DNA of 64,000 bases from JBCDBD01 sp039184335 (GTDB taxonomy: Bacteria > Bacteroidota > Bacteroidia > Flavobacteriales > Flavobacteriaceae). This document shows positions 16,269 through 25,321 of this stretch, in pieces. The DNA lies in contig JBCDBD010000003.1 of NCBI GenBank assembly GCA_039184335.1, forward strand, positions 124,001 to 188,000. Reading direction: 5' to 3'. Under the pieces are notes generated by a model that saw only the letters and a program-made list of their open reading frames with translations, did no database searches and was not told the DNA's origin. Every line of letters begins with the position of its first letter. The first letter of the stretch is position 1. The translations under genes and the position numbers were made by a program.

Positions 16269-18596
16269 TTAAAAGTCGAGATCATCGAGATCGTCTTCTG
16301 TGTCAAGTTCTTGTTTTATCTCTTCAAGAATCTTGGTGCAATCTACATTGATCAATAGTTCTTCTGGTTCTTCAAAGGCCTCTCGAGAGACTTTAAGTGT
16401 CTTGTCTTCATAGTTCTTTTTCATGTAAATGGCCCATATCGGTAGGGCCATGGAAGCTCCTTGGCCATAGGTCAAACTTCTAAAATGTACAGAACGATCG
16501 TCACCCCCTACCCAAACCCCGGTCACTAAATTAGGGACCATGCCCATGAACCATCCATCACTTTGGTTTTGGGTGGTGCCTGTTTTTCCTGCTATGGGAT
16601 TGTCCAACTCATAAGGGTAGCCCGTAATAATCTCTTTGTAGACGGTCTGTTCTTTGGCAAAGGTATGTCGCAATCGTGCTCCAGACCCGTATTCGGTGAC
16701 CCCTTCCATTAAATTGATCATGGCATAGGCTACATCTTTGCTCAAAACATCTTTGGTTTCTGGTACATATTCGTACAGAACGGTTCCATTTTTATCTTCA
16801 ATACGTGTCACCGTTACCGGTCTCACATATACCCCTTGATTTGCAAAAGTTCCGTAGGCCCCGACCATTTCATAAACGTTAAAATCCGGTGTCCCCAGAG
16901 CTATTGAGGGCACCTCTGGAATTTCTCTCGTGATACCCATTCCCTTGGCAATGGCAACCACTGAACCCGGCCCCACCTGATCGATCAATTGGGCTGTTAT
17001 CGTATTTACTGAATTTGCCAAGGCATTCTTTAAGGTTTTGCTCTCGCCCGAATACTTGCCATCAGAATTTTTTGGGCACCATGCTTCGGGATTGCCCCAT
17101 TTTTCTGGTTCAATACAGTACTGGTTGTCAGGTAATGAATCACATGGCGATAACCGTAGCTGATCGATTGCAGCCGCATATACAAAGGGTTTGAACGTAG
17201 AGCCTGCCTGTCGTGTTCCTTGAACCACATTGTCGTACTGAAAATGTTTGTAGTCCACACCGCCGACCCAAGCCTTTACATGACCGGTTTGTGGCTCCAT
17301 CGACATCATAGCGGTTCGCAAAAAGGTCTTGTAGTAACGAATGGAGTCCATCGGGGTCATTATGGTGTCTTTTTCAAAAGAGTCGCTGTTCCAATCAAAA
17401 ACGGTCATCTCTGTTTTTTTATCGAATGAAGCCCATATTTCATCTTCCTGTTTTCCCACACGTTTCATGGCCCGCCAACGGGCAGAATTTTTTATCGCCC
17501 GCTCCATGATCGTATTTATTTCAGAAGACTCAAGCTCTAAAAATGGGGCTGTCGGATTTCGGTCAGGAGTGTTCTGATGAAAAAATTCTGCCTGTAATTT
17601 TTTCATATGGGCCTCTACTGCATCTTCCGCATTTTTCTGCATACGCGAATCAATGGTCGTATAAACTTTCAGGCCATCTAAATAGATATTGTATTTTTCG
17701 CCACTGGGTTTTGGATTGGCCTCAATCCATCGGTTCAAAAGACGCTGTAGGTGCATTCTAAAATATGTTGCCAGCCCTTCTCGATGGGACTCTGGATTGA
17801 AATTGATGTCCATTTCAAGTGACTGCAACGAATCTTTTTCCTGCATAGAAATATAGCCGTATTTTGCCATTTGACCCAGTACGGTGTTTCTACGGTTCAA
17901 CACCAGTGTTTCACGCCTTATGGGATTGAAAAGTGACGAGTTCTTTAACATACCCACCAATACTGCCGATTCTTCGGTCTTTAAGTCTTTGGGTTCCTTT
18001 CCAAAATAGATTCGCGCAGCAGAGCGAATGCCATCAGCATTATAGTTGAAATCATAAATGTTCATGTACATCGCTATGATTTCTTCTTTGGTATATTGTC
18101 TCTCAAGCCTGGTTGCAATGACCCATTCCTTGATTTTCTGCGTAATTGCCTGTAGTTTGTTTTTTGACCTTACCCCGACAAACAATTGTCTCGACAATTG
18201 TTGCGATATGGTGCTGGCCCCCCCCTTGGTGCCTAGAAAAGCAAATGCCCTTATAGTGCCTCTGGCATCGATTCCGGCATGATCATAATACCTTGCATCT
18301 TCGGTAGCGATTAAGGCCTCTATCAAATTTTGGGGCAAATCGTCATAATAAACCCAAGTACGGTTATCATCTAAATAGAATTTGCCCAAGGTCTCGCCAT
18401 CAGAAGAGATGATCTCGGTGGCTAAATTGGTCTGTGGGTTTTCCAATCGCTCAAACGTGGGCATTTTGCCAAAAACACCCCAAGATGCCAGTAAAAAAAT
18501 GAGCGCTACAAATACGACTCCCGAGCCAAATAAAATCCAGAACCATTTGATGAATTTAACAAAGCTTTGCTTTGGCTTTTTTAAAGCTTTTGCCAT
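16269..18596 (-). CDS. mrcA: bifunctional penicillin-binding protein 1A (GT51 + transpeptidase)
   Basis: This protein polymerises and crosslinks peptidoglycan at the outer face of the inner membrane. The 775-aa protein has one N-terminal membrane helix (about 16-38) and a GT51 domain with EDARYYDHAGID and GGASTISQQLSRQL. The transpeptidase domain has STFKPFVYAAA (SxxK), SVN and KTGTT motifs. The C-terminus is short and acidic (DTEDDLDDLDF). It follows gldH by 3 bp, in a leftward ricT-gldH-mrcA unit. Confidence 0.96.
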   Translation of the reverse strand: MAKALKKPKQSFVKFIKWFWILFGSGVVFVALIFLLASWGVFGKMPTFERLENPQTNLATEIISSDGETLGKFYLDDNRTWVYYDDLPQNLIEALIATEDARYYDHAGIDARGTIRAFAFLGTKGGASTISQQLSRQLFVGVRSKNKLQAITQKIKEWVIATRLERQYTKEEIIAMYMNIYDFNYNADGIRSAARIYFGKEPKDLKTEESAVLVGMLKNSSLFNPIRRETLVLNRRNTVLGQMAKYGYISMQEKDSLQSLEMDINFNPESHREGLATYFRMHLQRLLNRWIEANPKPSGEKYNIYLDGLKVYTTIDSRMQKNAEDAVEAHMKKLQAEFFHQNTPDRNPTAPFLELESSEINTIMERAIKNSARWRAMKRVGKQEDEIWASFDKKTEMTVFDWNSDSFEKDTIMTPMDSIRYYKTFLRTAMMSMEPQTGHVKAWVGGVDYKHFQYDNVVQGTRQAGSTFKPFVYAAAIDQLRLSPCDSLPDNQYCIEPEKWGNPEAWCPKNSDGKYSGESKTLKNALANSVNTITAQLIDQVGPGSVVAIAKGMGITREIPEVPSIALGTPDFNVYEMVGAYGTFANQGVYVRPVTVTRIEDKNGTVLYEYVPETKDVLSKDVAYAMINLMEGVTEYGSGARLRHTFAKEQTVYKEIITGYPYELDNPIAGKTGTTQNQSDGWFMGMVPNLVTGVWVGGDDRSVHFRSLTYGQGASMALPIWAIYMKKNYEDKTLKVSREAFEEPEELLINVDCTKILEEIKQELDTEDDLDDLDF

Positions 18597-18599
18597 AGT

Positions 18600-19088
18600 T
18601 TATTGGTAGTTTTTTTCAATTTGCAGACCGACATCTGTAATTCCCTCCAAAAGTTCAATGCCAGCAATATTCCCATTTGCCCTCATCGCATGGGAAACCC
18701 TTACCCTATATACGCCCGAATCTCGAAAAACGATGTTCTCACGGTACCAAAGCTTATTTTCTTTGATACTGCCAAATCCGCTACCAAGCCAGTTCCCGTC
18801 TGGAGCCGCCATTTCAAACTCTAGGGTATCCCTGATCGTTGCTCCTGAAGGTTCTTCCAATTCAGCAATCAAAAAAAGATTGCTGAATGGAAACGTATTG
18901 TCATTTCTGACATTGATGAACATATTATGGGGAGCTATGGTATCGAGTTCAGAGAACATGAATTCCATTGGTTCTTCAGATTGCCAACGGGCATTTTTTG
19001 TGGCCTGATATTCCACATAGACCAATTTTTCATTGCATGAACAAAAAACCATGGCAACCCATAAAAAACAAAGGGACTTTTCAAGCAT
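18600..19088 (-). CDS. gldH: gliding motility lipoprotein GldH
   Basis: GldH is a lipoprotein needed for gliding in Flavobacterium-type bacteria. The start at 19088 gives MLEKSLCFLWVAMVFCSCNE, a lipoprotein signal with the acylated Cys in FCSC. A longer frame to 19157 adds a lysine-rich stretch that would spoil the signal. The mature part matches GldH in length (about 160 aa) and pattern (WQSEEPMEFMFSELDT, PHNMFINVRNDNTFPFSNLF). The start overlaps the ricT stop by 8 bp. Genes linked to ricT and a PBP1A homologue are typical surroundings. Confidence 0.88.
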   Translation of the reverse strand: MLEKSLCFLWVAMVFCSCNEKLVYVEYQATKNARWQSEEPMEFMFSELDTIAPHNMFINVRNDNTFPFSNLFLIAELEEPSGATIRDTLEFEMAAPDGNWLGSGFGSIKENKLWYRENIVFRDSGVYRVRVSHAMRANGNIAGIELLEGITDVGLQIEKNYQ

Positions 19089-20238
19089 TGCGTGCTGTTT
19101 TTCTTTTTTTGTCGCGCCTTTTCTTGTTTTTACGGTTTCTTTTTTTCGGTTTGTCAAAGCGGGTCAGACTATCTTGTCCCACAACATTCTCAAAGACCAA
19201 CGTATCATCTTTTGAATTATCAGCAGCGTATTCTTCTAAACTGGCTATTTTCCCATCACTTTTGTTCAAATGCAATATTTCTTGCACCTGCTGTTTGGTC
19301 AAGGCATGCCAGTTCGCCGGGTCGTTCTTATACGAAAACCATAGCGTCTCTTTGAAAATGTCGGCCTTTTGACAAAAAGCCAATCCCTTTTCGGTGAGCA
19401 ATTTGCTGTCTTGGGGGGGGAAATCTTTTAAGGCTTCCATATACATGTCCAGTTCGTAATTTAGGCAACATTTCAATTTACCGCATTGTCCGGCAAGTTT
19501 TTGTGGGTTCAATGCCAATTGTTGGTACCTGGCCGAAGCGGTACTGACCGACCTGAAATCAGTGAGCCATGTTGAGCAACACAGCTCTCTGCCACAAGAC
19601 CCTATACCTCCGAGTCGTTGGGCTTCTTGTCTGTACCCGATCTGGCGCATTTCAATGCGTATGCCAAAGGCTTTGGCCATATCTTTGATCAACTGTCTAA
19701 AATCTACCCGATCTTCAGCCGTATAATAGAATGTGGCCTTTGAGCCATCACCTTGAAATTCAACATCGCTAAGTTTCATTTGAAGATGTAATGAAATGGC
19801 AATCTCGCGGGACCTCTTTTTTATTTCCTCTTCTTTATCCCTACATTTTTGCCAAACATCAATATCGCGTTGGGAAGCTTTACGGTATATTTTTGGAATT
19901 AACTTGTCATCAAACGCTATTTTTTTTCGCCGCATCTGTACTTTGACCAACTCCCCGGTCAATGTGACCAGACCCACATCATGACCTGACTTTGCTTGAG
20001 TCGCCACCGCATCGCCGATGGCCAACGGAATACCATCAACGTTTCGAAAAAATTCTTTTCTACTATTTTTAAAACGGACCTCAACACAGTCAAAAGGTTT
20101 TTGACCATTTGGAAGAGACATGTTGGAAAGCCAATCAAAAACCGTTAGTTTATTACAACCATCAGTGCCGCAAGTACCATTGTTCTTGCAACCACGCGGT
20201 TGTCCATCCTTACCGGTTGAACAACTGCTACATCCCAT
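19081..20238 (-). CDS. ricT: PSP1 domain protein, RicT family
   Basis: RicT family proteins act with partners in an iron-sulfur-containing complex that in Bacillus influences RNA maturation; in Flavobacteriia the role is less clear. The 385-aa protein has a Cys-rich N-terminus (MGCSSCSTGKDGQPRGCKNN), a PSP1 core with GGIGSCGRELCCSTWLTDFR and CGKLKCCLNYELDMY, and a very basic Arg/Lys tail that may bind nucleic acid. It is the first gene of a leftward unit with gldH and the PBP1A gene. A 9-bp-arm inverted repeat lies 15 bp upstream. Confidence 0.9.
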   Translation of the reverse strand: MGCSSCSTGKDGQPRGCKNNGTCGTDGCNKLTVFDWLSNMSLPNGQKPFDCVEVRFKNSRKEFFRNVDGIPLAIGDAVATQAKSGHDVGLVTLTGELVKVQMRRKKIAFDDKLIPKIYRKASQRDIDVWQKCRDKEEEIKKRSREIAISLHLQMKLSDVEFQGDGSKATFYYTAEDRVDFRQLIKDMAKAFGIRIEMRQIGYRQEAQRLGGIGSCGRELCCSTWLTDFRSVSTASARYQQLALNPQKLAGQCGKLKCCLNYELDMYMEALKDFPPQDSKLLTEKGLAFCQKADIFKETLWFSYKNDPANWHALTKQQVQEILHLNKSDGKIASLEEYAADNSKDDTLVFENVVGQDSLTRFDKPKKRNRKNKKRRDKKRKTARNA

Positions 20239-20252
20239 ATTTCGTATCTTGA

Positions 20253-20282
20253 TTCAAGAAAACCCTTATTTGCTTTCTTGAA
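20253..20282. promoter_or_regulatory. inverted repeat upstream of ricT
   Basis: TTCAAGAAA (20253-20261) and TTTCTTGAA (20274-20282) form perfect 9-bp arms around a 12-nt spacer, 15 bp before the ricT ATG. It could be an operator or a leader hairpin. It has no T-run in the ricT direction, so a terminator is unlikely. Confidence 0.35.
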
Positions 20283-20340
20283 AAAGGTTCATAATCTACT
20301 CAAACGTAAATATAGCATAAATTGTTACAGCGGTAAAATG

Positions 20341-21372
20341 CTATTTCTTAAACCTCAGCACTTCTGAGCGACCTTTCTTGAAAATCTTGTTGCTTACGAC
20401 CTTTCCTCTTCTGAGCTTCTTTTGTTCTTCATAGGGCAGTGCATTGGTTTGCTTGCAGGGGTCAGAACAGCAACCTTCCATTTTTTCTGCACAGTCGCGG
20501 CACTGTATGAAAAGAAGGTGACAGGCCTCGTTGGCACAGTTTACATGGGTGTCACATGGTTTTCCACATTGATGGCAATTGGCTATGATATCTTCTGATA
20601 TACGTTCTCCCCTTCTGTGGTCAAATACAAAGTTTTTGCCCAAGAATTTATTTTCAAGCTTTTGTGCTTTCACCTGCCGCGTGTATTCTATGATGCCCCC
20701 TTCCAATTGATATACATTTTTAAAGCCTTTGTGCTTGTAATATGCACTTGCTTTTTCACATCGAATACCCCCTGTACAGTACATCACCAAGTTTTTATCT
20801 TCTTTGAAGCCGGCCAAGTCTTTTTCAATAATGTCTAAAGAATCCCTGAACGTATCCACATCTGGAGTAATGGCATTTTTAAAATGTCCTATTTCACTTT
20901 CATAATGGTTTCGCATATCGACCAATATGGTTTCGGGATCTTCGATCAACTCATTGAACGTTTTGGCATTTACGTGAATACCCTTATCGGTAACATCAAA
21001 AGTTTGGTCATTGAGCCCATCGGCAACAATTTTTTCGCGGATCTTTACCTTTAGCTTGAGAAACGATTTATTGTCATGCTCAATAGCGATGTTCAACCGC
21101 ACATTTTTCAAAAAAGTGATACTGTCTAAATGGTCTTTAAACGCTTGAAAATATATGGCAGGTATTGAAAGCTGGGCATTGATGCCTTCATGGGCAATAT
21201 AAATTCTGCCCAACACATCCTGTTCGCTCCAATGAATAAACAAATGGTTTCTCAAAATTTCCGGATTTCCAATATGTGCGTATTTGTAGAAAGAGATGGT
21301 AAGGCGGTCATGCCCTGCCGCTTCAATGAGCTGCTCCCTTTCTTTAGCACTTAATGTATTGTACAGTTGCAT
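20341..21372 (-). CDS. trhO: tRNA uridine(34) hydroxylase / rhodanese-like protein TrhO
   Basis: TrhO uses oxygen to make 5-hydroxyuridine at tRNA position 34. The 343-aa protein has an N-terminal acylphosphatase-like domain (about 20-115) and a rhodanese domain with the active Cys in VMYCTGGIRCEKASAYY. A C-terminal Cys-rich region follows (CHQCGKPCDTHVNC, CRDCAEKMEGCCSDPC) and likely binds metal. It is transcribed leftward, divergent from recA. Confidence 0.93.
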   Translation of the reverse strand: MQLYNTLSAKEREQLIEAAGHDRLTISFYKYAHIGNPEILRNHLFIHWSEQDVLGRIYIAHEGINAQLSIPAIYFQAFKDHLDSITFLKNVRLNIAIEHDNKSFLKLKVKIREKIVADGLNDQTFDVTDKGIHVNAKTFNELIEDPETILVDMRNHYESEIGHFKNAITPDVDTFRDSLDIIEKDLAGFKEDKNLVMYCTGGIRCEKASAYYKHKGFKNVYQLEGGIIEYTRQVKAQKLENKFLGKNFVFDHRRGERISEDIIANCHQCGKPCDTHVNCANEACHLLFIQCRDCAEKMEGCCSDPCKQTNALPYEEQKKLRRGKVVSNKIFKKGRSEVLRFKK

Positions 21373-21443
21373 GCTATAACAATAATTTAAGTTAAAGAAT
21401 GTATATGTGGCTAATGAGGCGCAAAAATAGCCATTTAAATAGA

Positions 21444-21470
21444 AAGGGTAGCTGAGTTTCAGCTACCCTT
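21444..21470. terminator. strong symmetrical hairpin between trhO and recA
   Basis: A perfect 12-bp stem AAGGGTAGCTGA / TCAGCTACCCTT closes a 3-nt loop. On the minus strand it is followed by TCTATTT, a weak U-run, and it lies 18 nt after the stop of a tiny leftward ORF. It may terminate a short transcript from this gap, or act as a leader structure for trhO. Confidence 0.45.
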
Positions 21471-21488
21471 GACCACTGATTTTCTTTT

Positions 21489-21569
21489 TCATAGAGTGAA
21501 TTCTTCAAAAAGAGTGGCCCTAAAGCCGTTTTTGTCCAAGAAAGACATGTTTGTTCCCATTGGTCGCAT
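21489..21569 (-). CDS. tiny ORF of 23-26 aa upstream of a hairpin
   Basis: On the minus strand, ATG codons at 21569 and 21560 open a frame reading MRPMGTNMSFLDKNGFRATL then FEEFTL and stop TGA. A 12-bp GC-containing hairpin follows 18 nt after the stop. The ORF-then-hairpin layout mirrors that at 14.6 kb. Length alone gives no coding evidence, so this may be a leader peptide for trhO, part of a small RNA, or chance. Confidence 0.22.
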   Translation of the reverse strand: MRPMGTNMSFLDKNGFRATLFEEFTL

Positions 21570-21657
21570 AAGAGATGTAATGCTTTCAAAAAGGTTGCGT
21601 GCCCATTGTTATATGAAAAAAGAAATGGTATTTTTAGCCCTTGTAATATTTCTGGAC

Positions 21658-22665
21658 ATGGGCAGCGAAAAAGAAGCAAAACTAAAGGCATTGAAACTTA
21701 CCTTAGACAAGTTGGACAAAACTTATGGTAAAGGTGCAGTGATGAAAATGGGAGACAATGTCATTGAAGATGTAGCGGTGATTTCATCAGGTTCACTAGG
21801 GCTCGACATTGCTTTGGGCGTAGGCGGTTATCCAAAGGGAAGAGTCATTGAAATTTATGGCCCTGAATCGTCTGGCAAGACCACACTTACGCTTCATGCT
21901 ATCGCTGAAGCACAAAAGAGCGGGGGCATTGCAGCCTTTATTGATGCAGAACATGCTTTTGATCGATTCTATGCCAGAAAACTAGGCGTCGATATTGACA
22001 ACCTCATCATTTCACAACCTGACCATGGTGAACAAGCCCTTGAGATCACTGATAACCTCATTCGATCTGGGGCCATCGATATTGTCATCGTTGATTCTGT
22101 AGCTGCCTTGACACCAAAGAGCGAAATAGAGGGCGAAATGGGTGATTCAAAAATGGGACTCCATGCCCGATTAATGTCACAGGCCTTGCGCAAATTGACC
22201 TCTACCATCAGCAAGACCAACTGTACGGTAATCTTTATCAACCAACTACGTGAAAAAATAGGGGTAATGTTTGGTAATCCCGAAACTACAACAGGAGGAA
22301 ATGCCCTTAAATTCTATGCCTCCGTAAGGCTTGACATTCGAAGGTCAACACAGATCAAAGATACCGACGGCAACGTTCAAGGAAACAAAACCCGCGTAAA
22401 AGTGGTAAAAAACAAAGTCGCTCCCCCATTCAAGACATCGGAGTTTGACATTATGTACGGTGAAGGAATCTCCAAGGTGGGTGAGATCCTTGACTTGGGT
22501 GTTGCGTACGAAATTGTCAAAAAAAGTGGTTCTTGGTTCAGTTATGGCGATACCAAATTAGGACAAGGAAGGGATGCTGTCAAAAACCTATTGGAAGACA
22601 ACCCTGAACTATCGGAAGAGCTCGAGGCCAAAATAAGGGAAGCTATTGCTACAGTAGAAGCCTAG
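21658..22665 (+). CDS. recA: recombinase RecA
   Basis: RecA drives strand exchange and the SOS-type response. The start at 21658 (MGSEKEAKLKALKLTLDKLD) matches the family N-terminus; the longer frame from 21469 reads through non-conserved sequence. The 335-aa protein has Walker A GPESSGKTT, the Walker B region IDIVIVDSVAALTP and loop L2 context QLREKIGVMFGNPETTTGG. It is divergent from trhO with a 285-bp gap that holds a hairpin. Confidence 0.97.
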   Translation: MGSEKEAKLKALKLTLDKLDKTYGKGAVMKMGDNVIEDVAVISSGSLGLDIALGVGGYPKGRVIEIYGPESSGKTTLTLHAIAEAQKSGGIAAFIDAEHAFDRFYARKLGVDIDNLIISQPDHGEQALEITDNLIRSGAIDIVIVDSVAALTPKSEIEGEMGDSKMGLHARLMSQALRKLTSTISKTNCTVIFINQLREKIGVMFGNPETTTGGNALKFYASVRLDIRRSTQIKDTDGNVQGNKTRVKVVKNKVAPPFKTSEFDIMYGEGISKVGEILDLGVAYEIVKKSGSWFSYGDTKLGQGRDAVKNLLEDNPELSEELEAKIREAIATVEA

Positions 22666-22751
22666 CAGAAAAGAAACGCTGTTTTCTTCTTCACCGATAT
22701 ACGCAACCTTACACGACATTTTACATCTTAAGGGGTGTTATTTTAAGCGAC

Positions 22752-23192
22752 ATGAAACGTGTATTGTCTGTTTTTGTGGTATTCGGTATATTGCTGATGA
22801 TGCACTCATGCGATGTCGGCTTTGAGGATGATGGTGTCAACTTCTATTTTGACCCCTTTCGTGTAACTAGTGCTGAACTACCTGAAAGCCTGAATCTTAA
22901 TGAGTCATATGAATTTGATGTGACCTATTTACGGAATAGTGACTGTGCTTTTTTTCAAGGTTTCGATGTCGTAAACCTCGATGATACCACACTAAACATA
23001 ACGGTAATCGGAACGGTAATCACCGACCAGGAATGCAATAGCATTGACGAAATGCCCAACGCTACTTTTGAGTTTACCCCAACTTTAAACAGCAGGTCAT
23101 ATCTTTTCAGGTTCTGGAGTGGTGAGAGCGAAAATGGCGAGCAACAATATTTAGAAATTGAGGTGCCCATTAATCCGACCTCGATAAATTGA
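22752..23192 (+). CDS. small lipoprotein of unknown function
   Basis: The 146-aa product starts with a lipoprotein signal (MKRVLSVFVVFGILLMMHSC) with Cys20 as the likely acylated residue, followed by acidic residues. The mature part is beta-rich and Asp/Asn-rich, with two further cysteines that could pair (SDCAFF, DQECNS). It lies between recA and an ECF sigma factor gene in the same direction, 28 bp before the latter. It may be part of that module. Confidence 0.65.
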   Translation: MKRVLSVFVVFGILLMMHSCDVGFEDDGVNFYFDPFRVTSAELPESLNLNESYEFDVTYLRNSDCAFFQGFDVVNLDDTTLNITVIGTVITDQECNSIDEMPNATFEFTPTLNSRSYLFRFWSGESENGEQQYLEIEVPINPTSIN

Positions 23193-23220
23193 TCGAAAAA
23201 AATTAACGTAACCAACAATT

Positions 23221-23751
23221 TTGAGTTTAGAAGAGCTCATAGACAACTGTAAAAAGAGTAAAATAAAGGCACAAGAAGAACTGTACCGTAGGTATTCAGG
23301 AATTCTCTTTGGCATATGCCTTAAATACTCTAGAAACAAAACGGAAGCAGAAGACAATCTGCACGATAGTTTTATGACCATCTATGATAAAATTGATCAG
23401 TTCCATTTTAAGGGCTCGTTCGAAGGTTGGATCAAACGAATAACCGTAAATACCGTATTACAGAAATATAGAAAAGAACAGTATTTAAATGTAGTATCAG
23501 AGAATTTAGGTGAAGAAATAGAGGTTAATGAAGTACCCCCACAGATAAGTTTGTCAACACTCTTGGGATATATTCAAGAACTGCCCAATAAGTATCGGCT
23601 GACCTTCAATCTATATGTTCTCGATGGGTATACGCACCGGGAAATCAGTGAAATGTTAGGTACCACGGCCGGAACATCAAAATCAAACTTGGCCAGGGCC
23701 AAAATGATTTTAAGGGAAAAAATTGAAAAAGAAAATATAAACATTGCTTAA
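23221..23751 (+). CDS. ECF-type RNA polymerase sigma factor
   Basis: The protein has sigma region 2 (YRRYSGILFGICLKYSRN ... AEDNLHDSFMTIYDKID, about residues 22-60) and region 4 (LPNKYRLTFNLYVLDGYTHR then EISEMLGTTAGTSKSNLARA). The only sensible start is TTG at 23221, since an in-frame stop lies 12 bp upstream and the next ATG would remove half of region 2. It is followed 12 bp later by a gene with an anti-sigma-like N-terminus. Such pairs respond to envelope signals in Bacteroidota; the signal is unknown. Confidence 0.9.
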   Translation: MSLEELIDNCKKSKIKAQEELYRRYSGILFGICLKYSRNKTEAEDNLHDSFMTIYDKIDQFHFKGSFEGWIKRITVNTVLQKYRKEQYLNVVSENLGEEIEVNEVPPQISLSTLLGYIQELPNKYRLTFNLYVLDGYTHREISEMLGTTAGTSKSNLARAKMILREKIEKENINIA

Positions 23752-23763
23752 TCTATTTAAGAA

Positions 23764-25206
23764 ATGGAAAAAAAGAATTTAGAACAACTCTTCAAAGAAA
23801 AGTTCAAGGACTTTCATGAAGTACCAGATGACAAAGTCTGGAAGGCGATTGAGGCTTCCCTGGTAAAAAAGAGAAAAAGGCGAGTGATTCCGCTCTGGTG
23901 GAGGCTTGGTGGCGTGGCAGCACTGTTGGCCCTTGTACTGTATATCGTAAATCCTTTTCATGACCTTGACCGTGAAAACATCCCTGCGGTTACCGAGCAG
24001 GAAACCGATTCAACACCGTTTTCCCCAAACATACCAGATAAAATTATCAGTCCCATCCCTAAACAACAAACAGAGGGTATCGTAACAACGAGCGAAGGTG
24101 CCAATGATAGGCCATCAAAAGGTTCAAAAAATCGAATACCAACAACTGAATCACATAAAGCCCCTGTCCCTTCCAAAAATGCACATCAACATGAATCACT
24201 GGTGGCGACTTTAGACACTCAAGAAAAAGAGGGTGCCGAAACAACTGCTGACGAAAAAGAAGTGGCCGCAAACGGTATGGAAGATGAAAACAAAAATGAC
24301 GAAAAAAATCCTGTCGAGAAGTTTCACAAAGCAATCGACAAACCGCTCACTGAAAATGGTGCCGTCGCACAGAACAGTGTTAAGCAAGAAGAAGAGAGAG
24401 AGGACGGTGAAAAAAAATCAATTTTTGAAGCTGTTGAAGAACAGCAAGAAGTAACTGTAGTAGAGAATAAAGCTGCAAAGTGGTCTATAGGAGCCTCTGT
24501 TGCCCCAGTCTATTTTAACGGTATCGGTGAAGGATCGCCCATACATTCAAACTTCGCTTCGAATTCTAAGTCAGGAAACGTCAATCTCAGTTATGGTATC
24601 ACCATTGCTTATGACCTAGGAAAAAGGTTGTCGGTAAGATCTGGTATTCATAGGGTAGATTTTGGCTATGATACCAATGAAGTGGTATTCTCTTCTTCAA
24701 TAGACGCTTCGACAAATGCTGAAATAGATAACATCAATTACAACGAAGCCTCTAGAAATCTTGTGGTTGAGAGTAGAAAAAGTGCCAGTACCCCATCGTT
24801 TGATGATGCCACAAATGCTGAGGTTTTTGCCCAAAGTGCCGCTTTTGATGGTAGAATGGTACAAGAATTTGCCTATCTCGAAGTACCCATAGAACTTAAC
24901 TACGCTTTGGTCGATAAGAAGTTCGGGGTCAATCTTATTGGAGGATTAAGCTCACTGTTTCTCGTTGACAATTCGGTGACTTTGCAGTCTGAAGGGTTTG
25001 TCACAGAAATGGGTGAGGCCAACAATGTCAATTCGGTCAATTTTAGTACCAATGTCGGCGTTGGGCTTGATTATCAGTTCTCCCCAAAAATGCAATTAAA
25101 ATTAGAGCCGGTATTTAAATACCAATTAAACACGTTTTCAGATACTGCTGGTGATTTCACCCCATTCTCAGTTGGTATTTATAGTGGTGTCAGTTTTAAG
25201 TTTTGA
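23764..25206 (+). CDS. anti-sigma-like N-terminus fused to an outer membrane beta-barrel
   Basis: The 480-aa product starts without a signal peptide. It has a cytoplasmic-looking helical region (residues 1-40, LEQLFKEKFKDFHEVPDDKV), one membrane helix (about 47-62, GGVAALLALVLYIV) and a long polar linker (65-235, rich in E, K, N, T). The C-terminal beta-barrel-like domain (238-480) ends in F. It lies right behind an ECF sigma gene. The order suggests that the N-terminus holds the sigma factor at the inner membrane while the C-terminus sits in or near the outer membrane. A strong terminator follows. The family is seen in Flavobacteriia; the span model is inference. Confidence 0.8.
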   Translation: MEKKNLEQLFKEKFKDFHEVPDDKVWKAIEASLVKKRKRRVIPLWWRLGGVAALLALVLYIVNPFHDLDRENIPAVTEQETDSTPFSPNIPDKIISPIPKQQTEGIVTTSEGANDRPSKGSKNRIPTTESHKAPVPSKNAHQHESLVATLDTQEKEGAETTADEKEVAANGMEDENKNDEKNPVEKFHKAIDKPLTENGAVAQNSVKQEEEREDGEKKSIFEAVEEQQEVTVVENKAAKWSIGASVAPVYFNGIGEGSPIHSNFASNSKSGNVNLSYGITIAYDLGKRLSVRSGIHRVDFGYDTNEVVFSSSIDASTNAEIDNINYNEASRNLVVESRKSASTPSFDDATNAEVFAQSAAFDGRMVQEFAYLEVPIELNYALVDKKFGVNLIGGLSSLFLVDNSVTLQSEGFVTEMGEANNVNSVNFSTNVGVGLDYQFSPKMQLKLEPVFKYQLNTFSDTAGDFTPFSVGIYSGVSFKF

Positions 25207-25245
25207 AGAAGTTGGTTAGGTTGGTTGCCTATACGGCAACCGCTA

Positions 25246-25280
25246 AACGCCCCGCCGGTAGTTAGCGGGGCGTTCTTTTC
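25246..25280 (+). terminator. rho-independent terminator of the sigma/anti-sigma unit
   Basis: A perfect 10-bp GC-rich stem AACGCCCCGC / GCGGGGCGTT (25246-25255, 25265-25274) with a 9-nt loop is followed by CTTTTC. It lies 39 bp after the stop of the beta-barrel gene. Confidence 0.85.
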
Positions 25281-25321
25281 AATAGGGCCTTTGCACAAAT
25301 ACATGATACTGGCGCATCGCA

